The notes under the pieces: generated by a model | Seen by the model: the letters and a program-made list of their open reading frames with translations, nothing else | The model's database searches: none | What the model was told of the DNA's origin: nothing | Program-made: the position numbers and the translations under genes | Shown: positions 16,882-25,471 of the stretch, piece after piece | Numbering within the stretch: position 1 is the first letter of the stretch | How the letters are laid out: the number at the start of each line of letters is the position of its first letter | Source: Phytohabitans sp036906915 | GTDB lineage: Bacteria > Actinomycetota > Actinomycetes > Mycobacteriales > Micromonosporaceae | DNA: 64,000 bases | Assembly: GCF_036906915.1 (NCBI RefSeq) | Contig: NZ_JBAKHX010000011.1 | Coordinates: 62,001-126,000, forward strand | Direction of reading: 5' to 3'

Positions 16882-17312
16882 GCACCCCACGCATGAACAG
16901 TGACCGACGGTGGCGCCTGCGCCACCTGCCCGTGTTGCTCGCCGCGTCAGCGGTCGTGATGGTCGGCGCGGCCGTAATCGGCGGCTTGACCCGCGGCTCC
17001 GCCGGTGCGCTCGGCGCGGCGGTTGGCGTGGCGCTCGTCACGGCCAGCTACACGATCTCGACGGTGGTCCTCGCATGGGCCGACGCGATCAACCCGCAGC
17101 TCGTTCTGCCCTTCGGACTGGGCATCTACGTCGCGAAGTACAGCCTGCTGGGCGGCGTAATGATGATCGTCGCGACGGCCGACTGGGCCGGGTTGGTGCC
17201 GATGGGCTGGGGTGTCGCGGCGGGCGTCGTCGCGTGGACCGGCGTGCACATTTGGTGGATTACGAAAATCTGGCCGGCTAGCCGGGGCCCGGGAGTGGCG
17301 ATCGAGGAGTAG
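16878..17312 (+). CDS. AtpI-like small membrane protein of the ATP synthase operon
   Basis: This 144-residue protein has four hydrophobic segments (about 17-38, 42-64, 73-93 and 100-130), a basic N-terminus (RRWRLRH) and a short acidic tail. Its position directly before the Fo genes and its four-helix layout match ATP synthase subunit I, an assembly helper for the c-ring. Sequence conservation in that family is low, so the call rests mainly on position and topology. The ATG overlaps the glyA stop. wecA, which lies near here in several actinobacteria, is absent. Confidence 0.7.
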   Translation: MSTPRMNSDRRWRLRHLPVLLAASAVVMVGAAVIGGLTRGSAGALGAAVGVALVTASYTISTVVLAWADAINPQLVLPFGLGIYVAKYSLLGGVMMIVATADWAGLVPMGWGVAAGVVAWTGVHIWWITKIWPASRGPGVAIEE

Positions 17313-17325
17313 CGTACGGGCACAG

Positions 17326-17380
17326 ACGACTCAAGTATCCCCGGCGCCCGCACAAGTGCCTTGCGTGGGGGGTGAGTCGT
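17326..17380. promoter_or_regulatory. 8-bp inverted repeat before the ATP synthase operon
   Basis: ACGACTCA (17326-17333) and TGAGTCGT (17373-17380) are exact complements 39 nt apart. Each is closely followed by GTATCC(C/G). The pair lies in the 105-nt gap before atpZ and could be a paired protein-binding site or stem. A TATGGT hexamer (17402-17407) further down is a possible -10 box. Confidence 0.4.
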
Positions 17381-17417
17381 ATCCGCCGGTAACGCGCCTG
17401 ATATGGTTCGCCGCGTC

Positions 17418-17630
17418 ATGGCCGGTGACCAACCCCCCCAACAACCTGACGGCGGAGCCGGTCAGGGATGGGTGGCGATTGGATACCTCATTACCGGTAT
17501 CGCGGTGTGGGGTTTCATCGGTTGGCTGGTCGATCGTTGGCTCGATCTCGGCGGGGTTCCCATCGGGATCGGGGCGATGGTCGGCGCGGCGGGTGGCGTC
17601 TACCTGATCGCCCGCCGGCTCGGCGCCTAG
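17418..17630 (+). CDS. AtpZ/AtpI-type F1Fo ATP synthase assembly protein
   Basis: This 70-residue protein has a Pro/Gly-rich start (MAGDQPPQQPDGG), then two membrane helices (about 21-41 and 49-68). It matches small AtpZ-like proteins encoded just before atpB; these are linked to c-ring assembly or cation supply. The ATG at 17418 fits relatives better than the in-frame ATG at 17403, which falls inside a TATGGT promoter-like hexamer. atpB begins 10 nt after its stop. Confidence 0.8.
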   Translation: MAGDQPPQQPDGGAGQGWVAIGYLITGIAVWGFIGWLVDRWLDLGGVPIGIGAMVGAAGGVYLIARRLGA

Positions 17631-17640
17631 AGGAGGATCA

Positions 17641-18420
17641 ATGAGCGTACGGAGTCTCGCGAGTGAGGTCCCGTGGCCACCGAGCGTTGACGACTTCTAC
17701 CTGCCCCCCGTGGTCGACGGCACCAACCCCTGGCTCACCAAGGTCACCATCCTGGTATGGGTCGCCGCCGCGGCGCTGATCGTGTTCTTCCTGGTGTCCT
17801 ACCGCAACCCGCAGCTCGTGCCGACCAAGAGGCAGTGGCTGGCCGAGTCGGTGTACGGCTTCGTCCGGAACAACATCGCAAAGGACATGATCGGGCACGA
17901 GGGTGTGCGCTTCGCGCCGTACCTGACCACCCTGTTCTGCTTCATCCTGCTCACCAACCTCTTCGGGATCGTCCCGGGCATCCAGATGTCGCCGAACTCG
18001 CACATCGCGTTCCCGACGATCCTCGCGGTGATCAGCTACGTGCTCTTCAACTACGTGGGCATCCGCCAGCACGGCTTCGCCAAGTACATGAAGGCGTCCC
18101 TGATCCCGCCGGCGCCTTGGTACATCCTGCCGCTCCTGGTGCCGATCGAGTTCGCCTCGACGTTCCTGTTCCGCCCGTTCACGCTGGCGGTCCGTCTCTT
18201 CGCCAACATGTTCGCCGGCCACATGATCCTGCTGGTGTTCACGCTCGGCGGCTTCGTGATGCTGAACTCCAGCGCACTGCTGGCGCCGGTTTCGCTGGTG
18301 TCCTGGGCGATGGCGGTCGCGCTCACCTTCCTGGAGGCGCTGGTGGTCATCCTGCAGGCGTACGTGTTCACGGTCCTGACCGCCAGCTACGTGCAGGGTG
18401 CTCTCGCCGAACAGCACTGA
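17641..18420 (+). CDS. atpB: ATP synthase Fo subunit a
   Basis: Subunit a (259 residues) forms the two proton half-channels next to the c-ring. The essential arginine is in RPFTLAVRLFANMFAGH. The last helices contain the conserved FLEALVVILQAYVFTVL. There are five to six membrane segments. The start ATG follows AGAGGAGGA at ideal spacing. It is the first core gene of the Fo-F1 operon. Confidence 0.97.
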   Translation: MSVRSLASEVPWPPSVDDFYLPPVVDGTNPWLTKVTILVWVAAAALIVFFLVSYRNPQLVPTKRQWLAESVYGFVRNNIAKDMIGHEGVRFAPYLTTLFCFILLTNLFGIVPGIQMSPNSHIAFPTILAVISYVLFNYVGIRQHGFAKYMKASLIPPAPWYILPLLVPIEFASTFLFRPFTLAVRLFANMFAGHMILLVFTLGGFVMLNSSALLAPVSLVSWAMAVALTFLEALVVILQAYVFTVLTASYVQGALAEQH

Positions 18421-18484
18421 TTCGTAAGGTCATCGTCGTCCGCGCGTGAAGGTGCACGCGCGATAACGCAGGAGGAAAGCACAC

Positions 18485-18715
18485 ATGTTGCTCGCCGAAG
18501 TAACTGGCAGCACCGCCGCCATCGGTTACGGTCTCGCGGCCATCGGCCCCGGCATCGGCGTCGGTCTGGTCTTCGCCAGCTACATCCAGTCGACCGCGCG
18601 CCAGCCCGAGTCGTCGCGGCTGACCCTGCCGTACGTCTGGATCGGCTTCGCCGTCGTCGAGGCGCTCGCCCTGCTGGGTGTCGCGTTCGGCTTCGTCTGG
18701 GCCGGCAACGTCTAA
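18485..18715 (+). CDS. atpE: ATP synthase Fo subunit c
   Basis: This 76-residue two-helix proteolipid builds the rotor ring. The glycine-rich first helix is AIGYGLAAIGPGIGVGLVF. The proton-carrying carboxylate is Glu59 in GFAVVEALALLG, typical of a proton-driven ring. The polar loop is ARQPES. A strong AGGAGGA site lies 9 nt before the ATG, as expected for the most abundant subunit. In mycobacteria this subunit is the bedaquiline target. Confidence 0.97.
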   Translation: MLLAEVTGSTAAIGYGLAAIGPGIGVGLVFASYIQSTARQPESSRLTLPYVWIGFAVVEALALLGVAFGFVWAGNV

Positions 18716-18743
18716 GCCGCCAACCGGCGACCGGGAGGTAGTC

Positions 18744-19280
18744 ATGTTCGTTTTCGCCGCCGAGGGGGGCGAGGAGCACAACCCGATCATCCCGATCTGG
18801 CAAGAGATCGTGGTCGGCACGGTCGCTTTCGCCATCCTCTGCTACGTGCTCATGAAGTTCGTCTTCCCGCGCATGGAGCAGACGTTCAAGGCGCGGGTCG
18901 AGGCCATCGAGGGCGGGATCAAGCGGGCGGAGTCGGCGCAGGCCGAGGCCAACCAGCTCCTCGAGCAGTACAAGGCCCAGCTGGCCGAGGCGCGCACCGA
19001 CGCCGCCCGGATCCGCGACGACGCGCGCGCTGACGCCGAAGGCATCCGGCAGGACGTCCTGGCAAAGGCGCGAGAGGAGTCCGACCGCATCATCGCGGCC
19101 GGCAAGGAGCAGCTCGCGGCCGAACGGCAGACCATCGTCCGGGAGCTGCGGGCTGAGGTCGGCACCATCGCGGTCGACCTGGCGAGCAAGATCGTGGGTG
19201 AGTCACTTGCCGACGAGGCGCGCCGCAAGGGCACCGTCGAGCGGTTCCTGAGCGACCTCGAGAGCGCCGGGGCGCGCTGA
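18744..19280 (+). CDS. atpF: ATP synthase Fo subunit b
   Basis: Subunit b (178 residues) is the peripheral stalk. One membrane helix at about 22-40 (IVVGTVAFAILCYVLMKFV) is followed by a long Ala/Arg/Glu-rich coiled coil and a C-terminal part that contacts delta. The ATG follows GGGAGG at 7 nt. Its stop overlaps the atpH start (TGATG). Delta is separate here, not fused to b as in mycobacteria. Confidence 0.96.
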   Translation: MFVFAAEGGEEHNPIIPIWQEIVVGTVAFAILCYVLMKFVFPRMEQTFKARVEAIEGGIKRAESAQAEANQLLEQYKAQLAEARTDAARIRDDARADAEGIRQDVLAKAREESDRIIAAGKEQLAAERQTIVRELRAEVGTIAVDLASKIVGESLADEARRKGTVERFLSDLESAGAR

Positions 19281-20101
19281 TGCAGGCCGCCAGCCGGGAG
19301 TCGTACGCCGCCGCCGCCGAGCGGCTGGAGGCGTACGTCCGCAGGGCCAAGCCGGAAACCATCGCGGGTGCCGCCGACGACCTGCTCGCCGTGGCCGACC
19401 TGCTGCGGCGTGAGCCGCGGCTGCGCCGGGCGCTCTCCGACCCGGCCCGCCCGGTCGAAGACCGCACCGAGCTGGTCCGCAGCCTGATCCGCGGCAAGGT
19501 CGGCGACGCCAGCCTCAAGCAGGTGACCGCGCTCGTCGAGGGCCGCTGGTCGGCGCCGGCTGAGCTGCTGGAGGCCAGCGAGCGGCTGGGCGTCGAGGCG
19601 CTGCTGGCCAGCGCCGATCGCGCCGGCGACCTCGGCGAGGTCGAAGACGAGCTGTTCCGCTTCGGCCAGCTCGTCGTCGGCGATCCGCGACTCGCGGGTG
19701 CGCTGGGCGACGTGGTCGCGCCGGCGGCGCAGCGGGCCGAGCTGGCCCGCGCGCTCCTGTCCGGCAAGGCCAAGCCGGTCACGGTCCGGCTGGTCGAGGT
19801 GGCGCTCGGCGGTTTCGGTGGGCGTTCCTTCGAGACCGCGCTGACCCGGCTGGTCGAGCTGGCGGCCGAGCGGCGTGACCGGCAGGTCGCGTACGTCACC
19901 GTCGCCGCCCCGCTCAGTGACGAGGAGGAGCGCCGTCTGGGCGCCAAGCTCTCGGAACTGTACGGTCGAGAAGTCTCCGTCAAGCAGTTGGTACAACCGG
20001 AGATCCTCGGCGGGATGAGTGTCCAGGTCGGTGCCGACCTGTACGACGGGACGGTCCTGCGCCGGCTCACCGACACCCGAAACGCGCTCGCGAAGCGCTA
20101 G
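19280..20101 (+). CDS. atpH: ATP synthase F1 subunit delta
   Basis: Delta (273 residues) joins the b stalk to the top of F1. It is longer than the ~177 residues of E. coli, as usual in actinobacteria. The conserved C-terminal part is visible: VTVAAPLSDEEERRLGAKLS and LVQPEILGGMSVQVGADLYDG. Its ATG shares one base with the atpF stop, so translation is coupled. A 56-nt gap follows before atpA. Confidence 0.94.
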   Translation: MQAASRESYAAAAERLEAYVRRAKPETIAGAADDLLAVADLLRREPRLRRALSDPARPVEDRTELVRSLIRGKVGDASLKQVTALVEGRWSAPAELLEASERLGVEALLASADRAGDLGEVEDELFRFGQLVVGDPRLAGALGDVVAPAAQRAELARALLSGKAKPVTVRLVEVALGGFGGRSFETALTRLVELAAERRDRQVAYVTVAAPLSDEEERRLGAKLSELYGREVSVKQLVQPEILGGMSVQVGADLYDGTVLRRLTDTRNALAKR

Positions 20102-20157
20102 ACCCAACGTCGAACCCAGAAGCACTCACGGTTCCCAGAGGCAGAAGGAAGCAGAGG

Positions 20158-21801
20158 ATGGCCGAGCTGACCATCTCGTCGGAGGAGATCCGCGGCGCTC
20201 TTGAGCGTTACGTCTCCTCCTATTCGCCCGACATCTCCCGCGAGGAGGTCGGCACCGTCGCCGATGCCGGCGACGGCATCGCCCACGTCGAGGGCCTGCC
20301 CTCGACCATGGCCAACGAGCTGCTGGAGTTCGAGGACGGCACGCTGGGTGTGGCGCTGAACCTCGACGTCCGCGAGATCGGTGTCGTGATCCTCGGCGAA
20401 TTCGCTGGCATCGAGGAGGGTCAGCGCGTCAAGCGCACCGGCCGGGTGCTCTCCGTGCCCGTCGGCGACAAGTTCCTGGGACGCGTGGTCAACGCGCTCG
20501 GTGAGCCGATCGACGCCATGGGCGACATCGAAAACGAGGGCTTCCGCGAGCTTGAGCTGCAGGCACCGAACGTGATGGCCCGTCAGGGCGTCAGCGAGGC
20601 GCTGCAGACCGGCATCAAGGCGATCGACGCGATGACCGCCATCGGCCGGGGCCAGCGCCAGCTCATCATCGGCGACCGCAAGACCGGCAAGACCACGGTC
20701 GCGATCGACACGATCCTCAACCAGCGGGCCAACTGGCAGTCGGGTGACCCGAAGAAGCAGGTGCGCTGCATCTACGTCGCGATCGGCCAGAAGGCATCCA
20801 CGATCGCGTCGGTGAAGGGCATCCTCGAAGAGCACGGCGCGATGGAGTACACGACCATCGTCGCGTCGCCCGCCTCCGACCCGGCCGGCTTCAAGTACAT
20901 CGCACCGTACGCCGGTTCGTCGATCGGCCAGCACTGGATGTACGGCGGCAAGCACGTGCTCATCGTCTTCGACGACCTGAGCAAGCAGGCTGAGGCGTAC
21001 CGTGCCGTGTCGCTGCTGCTGCGCCGCCCGCCGGGCCGCGAGGCGTACCCGGGCGACGTCTTCTACTTGCACTCCCGGCTCCTGGAGCGCTGCGCGAAGC
21101 TCTCCGACGAGATGGGCGCCGGTTCGATGACCGGCCTGCCGATCATCGAGACCAAGGCCAACGACATCTCGGCCTTCATCCCGACCAACGTCATCTCGAT
21201 CACCGACGGCCAGATCTTCCTGGAGTCCGACCTGTTCAACCAGGGCGTCCGGCCGGCGATCAACGTGGGCACCTCGGTCTCCCGGGTCGGTGGCGCCGCG
21301 CAGGTCAAGCCGATGAAGAAGGTCGCCGGCCGGCTGCGGCTGGACCTCGCGCAGTACCGCGAGCTGGAGTCGTTCGCCGCCTTCGCGTCCGATCTGGACA
21401 AGGCGTCGCGGGCCCAGCTGGAGCGCGGTGCGCGCCTGGTCGAGCTGCTGAAGCAGCCGAACTACACGCCGTACCCGGTCGACGAGCAGGTGGTGTCGGT
21501 GTGGGCCGGCACCGAGGGCAAGCTCGACGACATCCCGGTCGGCGAGATCCGGCGCTTCGAGTCGGAGTTCCTGGAGTTCCTGCGCCACTCGTACAAGGGC
21601 ACGCTCCAGTCGATCGCCGACAACAACTGGAATGACGAGATCGTCTCGACGCTCGACGAGGCCATCGCCAAGTTCAAGCAGATGTTCCTTGCCAAGGAAG
21701 ACAAGCACCTTGGCAAGGAGGCGGAGGCAAAGGCTCTCGAGGGCGAAGAGAACCACGAGACCGTCACCCGGTACCGGAACGCTCCGCCCGAGAAGCAGTA
21801 G
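20158..21801 (+). CDS. atpA: ATP synthase F1 subunit alpha
   Basis: Alpha (547 residues) carries the non-catalytic nucleotide sites. Walker A is GDRKTGKT (IIGDRKTGKTTVAIDTI). Other family marks are PGREAYPGDVFYLHSRLLER and the signature PAINVGTSVSRVGGAAQ. The C-terminal extension rich in Lys/Glu is common in actinobacteria. The ATG at 20158 follows AAGGAAGCAGAGG. It is in the operon between atpH and atpG. Confidence 0.97.
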   Translation: MAELTISSEEIRGALERYVSSYSPDISREEVGTVADAGDGIAHVEGLPSTMANELLEFEDGTLGVALNLDVREIGVVILGEFAGIEEGQRVKRTGRVLSVPVGDKFLGRVVNALGEPIDAMGDIENEGFRELELQAPNVMARQGVSEALQTGIKAIDAMTAIGRGQRQLIIGDRKTGKTTVAIDTILNQRANWQSGDPKKQVRCIYVAIGQKASTIASVKGILEEHGAMEYTTIVASPASDPAGFKYIAPYAGSSIGQHWMYGGKHVLIVFDDLSKQAEAYRAVSLLLRRPPGREAYPGDVFYLHSRLLERCAKLSDEMGAGSMTGLPIIETKANDISAFIPTNVISITDGQIFLESDLFNQGVRPAINVGTSVSRVGGAAQVKPMKKVAGRLRLDLAQYRELESFAAFASDLDKASRAQLERGARLVELLKQPNYTPYPVDEQVVSVWAGTEGKLDDIPVGEIRRFESEFLEFLRHSYKGTLQSIADNNWNDEIVSTLDEAIAKFKQMFLAKEDKHLGKEAEAKALEGEENHETVTRYRNAPPEKQ

Positions 21802-21810
21802 GGACGATCG

Positions 21811-22749
21811 ATGGCGGCCCAGGTTCGCGTCCTTCGCCAGCGGATCCGCTCGGCGAAGGGGATGAAGAAGATCACCAAGGCGATGGAGCTCGTGGCGACG
21901 AGCCGCATCGCCAAGGCCCAGGCCCGGGTGGCGGCGTCCCTGCCGTACGCCAGGGCCATCACCGGCGTGCTCACGGCGTTGGCGTCGAACGCCAACGTCG
22001 ACCACCCGCTGCTTGTCGAGCGGCCTCGGGTGCGGCGGGCCGGCGTACTGGTCATCACGAGCGACCGCGGCCTGGCCGGCGGTTACAGCTCGAACGCGAT
22101 CAAGACCGCCGAGTCGCTCAGCGCGCGGCTGCGGGCCGACGGCAAGGAGCCGGTCCTGTACGTCGTCGGCCGCAAGGGCGTGACGTACTACCGGTTCCGC
22201 AACCGGCCGGTCGAGGCGTCTTGGACCGGGTTCTCGGAGCAGCCGACGTTCGCCGACGCCCGGCTGGTGGGTGAGACGCTGATCGAGGCGTTCAGCCGGG
22301 GCGCGGACGACGAGGACGACCATGCCGGCCCGGATGGTGTGCACGGCGTCGACGAGCTGCACATCGTGTACACGCAGTTCCAGTCGCTGATGACGCAGAT
22401 CCCGACGACCCGCCGGATCGGTCCGATGGAGGTCGAGGAGCGGCCCCGAAGCGAAGCCGCTCCGGGACTGCTGCCGGCATACGAGTTCGAGCCGGAGGCC
22501 GAGGCGCTGCTCGACGCGCTGCTGCCGAAGTACGTCAATACGCGCCTCTACGCCGCGTTGATCGAGTCGGCGGCGAGCGAGTCGGCGGCCCGGCGGCGCG
22601 CGATGAAGAGCGCGACCGACAATGCGGAAGAGATGATCCAGAACTACACGCGTGAGATGAACGCCGCGCGGCAGGCCGGGATCACCCAGGAGATCAGTGA
22701 GATCGTCGGCGGCGCCAACGCGCTGGCCGCGGCGGGAAGTGAAGTGTGA
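21811..22749 (+). CDS. atpG: ATP synthase F1 subunit gamma
   Basis: Gamma (312 residues) is the rotating central shaft. The N-terminal helix RVLRQRIRSAKGMKKITKAMELVA and the C-terminal helix with ATDNAEEMI and NAARQAGITQEISEIVGGA match the family. An acidic/His loop near 168-180 (RGADDEDDHAGPDG) resembles the extra gamma loop of actinobacterial enzymes. The gene begins 9 nt after the atpA stop, and its own stop overlaps the atpD start. Confidence 0.96.
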   Translation: MAAQVRVLRQRIRSAKGMKKITKAMELVATSRIAKAQARVAASLPYARAITGVLTALASNANVDHPLLVERPRVRRAGVLVITSDRGLAGGYSSNAIKTAESLSARLRADGKEPVLYVVGRKGVTYYRFRNRPVEASWTGFSEQPTFADARLVGETLIEAFSRGADDEDDHAGPDGVHGVDELHIVYTQFQSLMTQIPTTRRIGPMEVEERPRSEAAPGLLPAYEFEPEAEALLDALLPKYVNTRLYAALIESAASESAARRRAMKSATDNAEEMIQNYTREMNAARQAGITQEISEIVGGANALAAAGSEV

Positions 22750-24185
22750 TGACTGCTGTTGAAACCAAGACCGCCACGGGCCGCGTGGTCCGGGTCATCG
22801 GCCCGGTCGTCGACGCCGAGTTCCCGCGCGACGCGATGCCTGAAATCTTCAACGCGCTGCACGTCGACGTGTCGCTCGCCGAGGGCGACAAGACCCTGAC
22901 CCTGGAGGTCGCCCAGCACCTGGGCGACAACATGATCCGGGCGATCTCGATGCAGCCGACCGACGGCCTGGTCCGGGGTGCCGAGGTGCGCGACACCGGG
23001 TCGGCGATCTCCGTACCGGTGGGCGACATCACCAAGGGCCACGTGTTCAACGCGATCGGCGAGTGCCTCAACCTCAAGGAGGGCGAGAAGCTCGACATCA
23101 AGCAGCGTTGGGGGATCCACCGCAAGCCCCCGGCGTTCGCCGACCTTGAGCCCAAGACCGAGATGCTGGAGACCGGCATCAAGGTGCTCGACCTGCTCGC
23201 GCCCTACGTCAAGGGCGGCAAGATCGGCCTCTTCGGCGGCGCGGGCGTGGGCAAGACGGTGCTCATCCAGGAGATGATCATCCGGGTCGCCAACAACTTC
23301 GGCGGTACGTCGGTGTTCGCCGGCGTCGGTGAGCGCACCCGTGAGGGCAACGACCTCATCACGGAAATGACCGAGTCCGGCGTCATCGACAAGACCGCGC
23401 TGGTCTACGGCCAGATGGACGAGCCGCCGGGCACCCGGCTCCGGGTGGCGCTGTCGGCGCTGACCATGGCCGAGTACTTCCGTGACGTACAGAAGCAGGA
23501 AGTGCTGCTCTTCATCGACAACATCTTCCGGTTCACCCAGGCCGGTTCCGAGGTGTCCACCCTGCTCGGCCGTATGCCAAGCGCGGTGGGTTACCAGCCG
23601 ACCCTGGCCGACGAGATGGGCGAGCTCCAGGAGCGGATCACATCGGTCCGTGGCCAGGCCATCACCTCGATGCAGGCGATCTACGTGCCCGCCGACGACT
23701 ACACCGACCCGGCGCCGGCCACCACGTTCGCCCACCTGGACGCGACCACCAACCTCGAGCGGGCGATCTCCGACAAGGGCATCTACCCCGCCGTGGACCC
23801 GCTGGCCTCGTCGTCGCGCATTCTGGCCGCCGAGTTCGTGGGTCAGGAGCACTACGCGGTGGCCACCGAGGTCAAGCGGATCCTCCAGCGGTACAAGGAT
23901 CTTCAGGACATCATCGCCATCCTGGGCATGGAGGAGCTGTCCGAGGACGACAAGATCACGGTCAACCGGGCCCGCCGGATCGAGCGCTTCCTGTCGCAGA
24001 ACACGTACGCGGCTGAGGTCTTCACCGGCATCAAGGGCTCCTACGTGCCGGTCAAGGACACCGTCGAGGCGTTCAAGAAGATCAGCGAGGGTGAGTACGA
24101 CCACTTCCCCGAGCAGGCCTTCTTCATGTGCGGTGGCCTCGACGACCTGGAGCGCAACGCGCGCGAGCTGATGAAGAACGACTGA
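22749..24185 (+). CDS. atpD: ATP synthase F1 subunit beta
   Basis: Beta (478 residues from the ATG) holds the catalytic sites. Walker A is GGAGVGKTVLIQE. The catalytic Glu is in GVGERTREGND, Walker B is VLLFIDNIFRFTQ, and the family signature PSAVGYQPTLADEMG is present. The ATG at 22749 overlaps the atpG stop (TGATG); an in-frame GTG three bases earlier is possible. A terminator-like hairpin follows 17 nt after the stop, so atpC is not simply the next gene of this transcript. Confidence 0.97.
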   Translation: MTAVETKTATGRVVRVIGPVVDAEFPRDAMPEIFNALHVDVSLAEGDKTLTLEVAQHLGDNMIRAISMQPTDGLVRGAEVRDTGSAISVPVGDITKGHVFNAIGECLNLKEGEKLDIKQRWGIHRKPPAFADLEPKTEMLETGIKVLDLLAPYVKGGKIGLFGGAGVGKTVLIQEMIIRVANNFGGTSVFAGVGERTREGNDLITEMTESGVIDKTALVYGQMDEPPGTRLRVALSALTMAEYFRDVQKQEVLLFIDNIFRFTQAGSEVSTLLGRMPSAVGYQPTLADEMGELQERITSVRGQAITSMQAIYVPADDYTDPAPATTFAHLDATTNLERAISDKGIYPAVDPLASSSRILAAEFVGQEHYAVATEVKRILQRYKDLQDIIAILGMEELSEDDKITVNRARRIERFLSQNTYAAEVFTGIKGSYVPVKDTVEAFKKISEGEYDHFPEQAFFMCGGLDDLERNARELMKND

Positions 24186-24202
24186 TCTCCCAGGGATCGA
24201 TC

Positions 24203-24235
24203 GCAGGCGCTCACCGGTTTCCGGTGGGCGCCTGC
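24203..24235 (+). terminator. hairpin after atpD
   Basis: Stem GCAGGCGC-t-CACCGG (24203-24217) / CCGGTG-g-GCGCCTGC (24221-24235) with a 3-nt loop. The single mismatch is internal. Only CAACCCTTTG follows, so it lacks a strong U-tract. It may terminate the atp transcript or stabilise its 3' end. Confidence 0.7.
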
Positions 24236-24281
24236 AACCCTTTGCGGCCGGCATCCGTCTTCCTAGTAGGGAACGGAGGCA

Positions 24282-25394
24282 ATGTTGCGACGGTCGTCCG
24301 GCAAGCGCCGCCGCCTACCGCGGTGGGCACTGGTCTGTACGGTGTTCGGTGCGCTGCTGATGTTGGGCAGCGGCGGCACGCTGCTCGCCAGTGAGGCGCT
24401 GCTCGCCCGGTACGAGGGTGCGGTCGAGACCGCCGACCTCTTCGGCGACGAGGCGGCCGCGGCAGAGCCCAAGAAGAGCGACATCAAGGGCCCGCTGACG
24501 ATCCTGCTCGTGGGCATCGACCCGCGCGCCAGCGACCCCAACAAGCCGCCGCTCTCCGACTCGAACCTGATCCTGCACGTGCCCGAGGAACTCGACCGGG
24601 CATACCTCTTCTCGCTTCCGCGCGACCTGATCGTCGAGATCCCGAGCTTCCCGAAGGCGGAGTTCCGCGGCGGTCGCGACAAGCTCAACGCCGCCATGGC
24701 GTACGGCAGCAAGGTGCCCGGGCAGGCAAGGCCCGACCCGGCCCGCGGGTTCGAGCTGCTCTCCAAGACGATCAGCAACTACACCGGGATCAAGCGCTTC
24801 GACGCCGGCGCGATCATCAACTTCGAGGGATTCCGGAAGATCGTCGACGCCATGGGTGGCGTGACCATGACGCTCGACATCGACGTCCGGTCGGAGCACC
24901 TGCGGCCCGACGGCAAGGGCCGGACGGGCAACCCCAACGGCGAGGGGTACATCGGCCCGCAGAAGGTGTACAAGAAGGGCACCCACCACCTGAAGGGCTG
25001 GGAGGCGCTCGACGTCGTGCGGCAGCGCAAGACGGTGGGCGGCGACTATGTCCGCCAGAAGCACCAGCAGCAGTTCGTCAAGGCCATGGTCAACCAGGCG
25101 TTCAGCAAGGACGTGGTGACCAAGCCGCTCAAGCTCGACAAGGTGCTGCGCGCCGCCGGCGAATCGCTGGTCTTCAACGGGCGCGGGCACAGTGTGGTCG
25201 ACTACGGCCTGGCGCTGCGAAACCTCCGGTCCAGCTCGATCACGATGATCAAGCTGCCAGGGCGGTCGGTCGTCAACGGCGGCGACTACAGGGGCGAAGA
25301 GTTGCAGTCGGGTGCGAAGGAATTCTTCGCGTCCGTGGTTGACGGCACCGTCGACGAATTCGTGGTGGCCCACCCTAACTTCATCAACAAGTAA
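24282..25394 (+). CDS. LytR-CpsA-Psr (LCP) family cell-wall ligase
   Basis: LCP proteins transfer lipid-linked polymers (arabinogalactan, teichoic acid or capsule type) onto peptidoglycan. This protein has 370 residues: basic cytoplasmic start, one membrane helix at about 15-36, then the LCP domain. Visible motifs are ILLVGIDPRASD, the metal/pyrophosphate region SDSNLIL, FSLPRDLIVEIP, and LKGWEALDVVRQRK with the conserved Arg residues. The ATG follows ACGGAGG. It lies after the atpD hairpin and before atpC on the same strand, so it splits a gene pair that is adjacent in most bacteria. Confidence 0.92.
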   Translation: MLRRSSGKRRRLPRWALVCTVFGALLMLGSGGTLLASEALLARYEGAVETADLFGDEAAAAEPKKSDIKGPLTILLVGIDPRASDPNKPPLSDSNLILHVPEELDRAYLFSLPRDLIVEIPSFPKAEFRGGRDKLNAAMAYGSKVPGQARPDPARGFELLSKTISNYTGIKRFDAGAIINFEGFRKIVDAMGGVTMTLDIDVRSEHLRPDGKGRTGNPNGEGYIGPQKVYKKGTHHLKGWEALDVVRQRKTVGGDYVRQKHQQQFVKAMVNQAFSKDVVTKPLKLDKVLRAAGESLVFNGRGHSVVDYGLALRNLRSSSITMIKLPGRSVVNGGDYRGEELQSGAKEFFASVVDGTVDEFVVAHPNFINK

Positions 25395-25433
25395 CGCTCG
25401 CCACCCTCTTTGGGCCGGCGGTCCGGGCCCGTC

Positions 25434-25439
25434 TAGACT
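25434..25439 (+). promoter_or_regulatory. candidate -10 box of a separate atpC promoter
   Basis: TAGACT, with TTGGGC (25410-25415) 18 nt upstream as a possible -35. A start about 7 nt downstream would leave a leader of roughly 25 nt containing the AAGGAG site of atpC. This would let atpC be made independently of the atp operon. Confidence 0.5.
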
Positions 25440-25471
25440 CGATCCAATCCCCCGGGCGCAAGGAGACAGTG

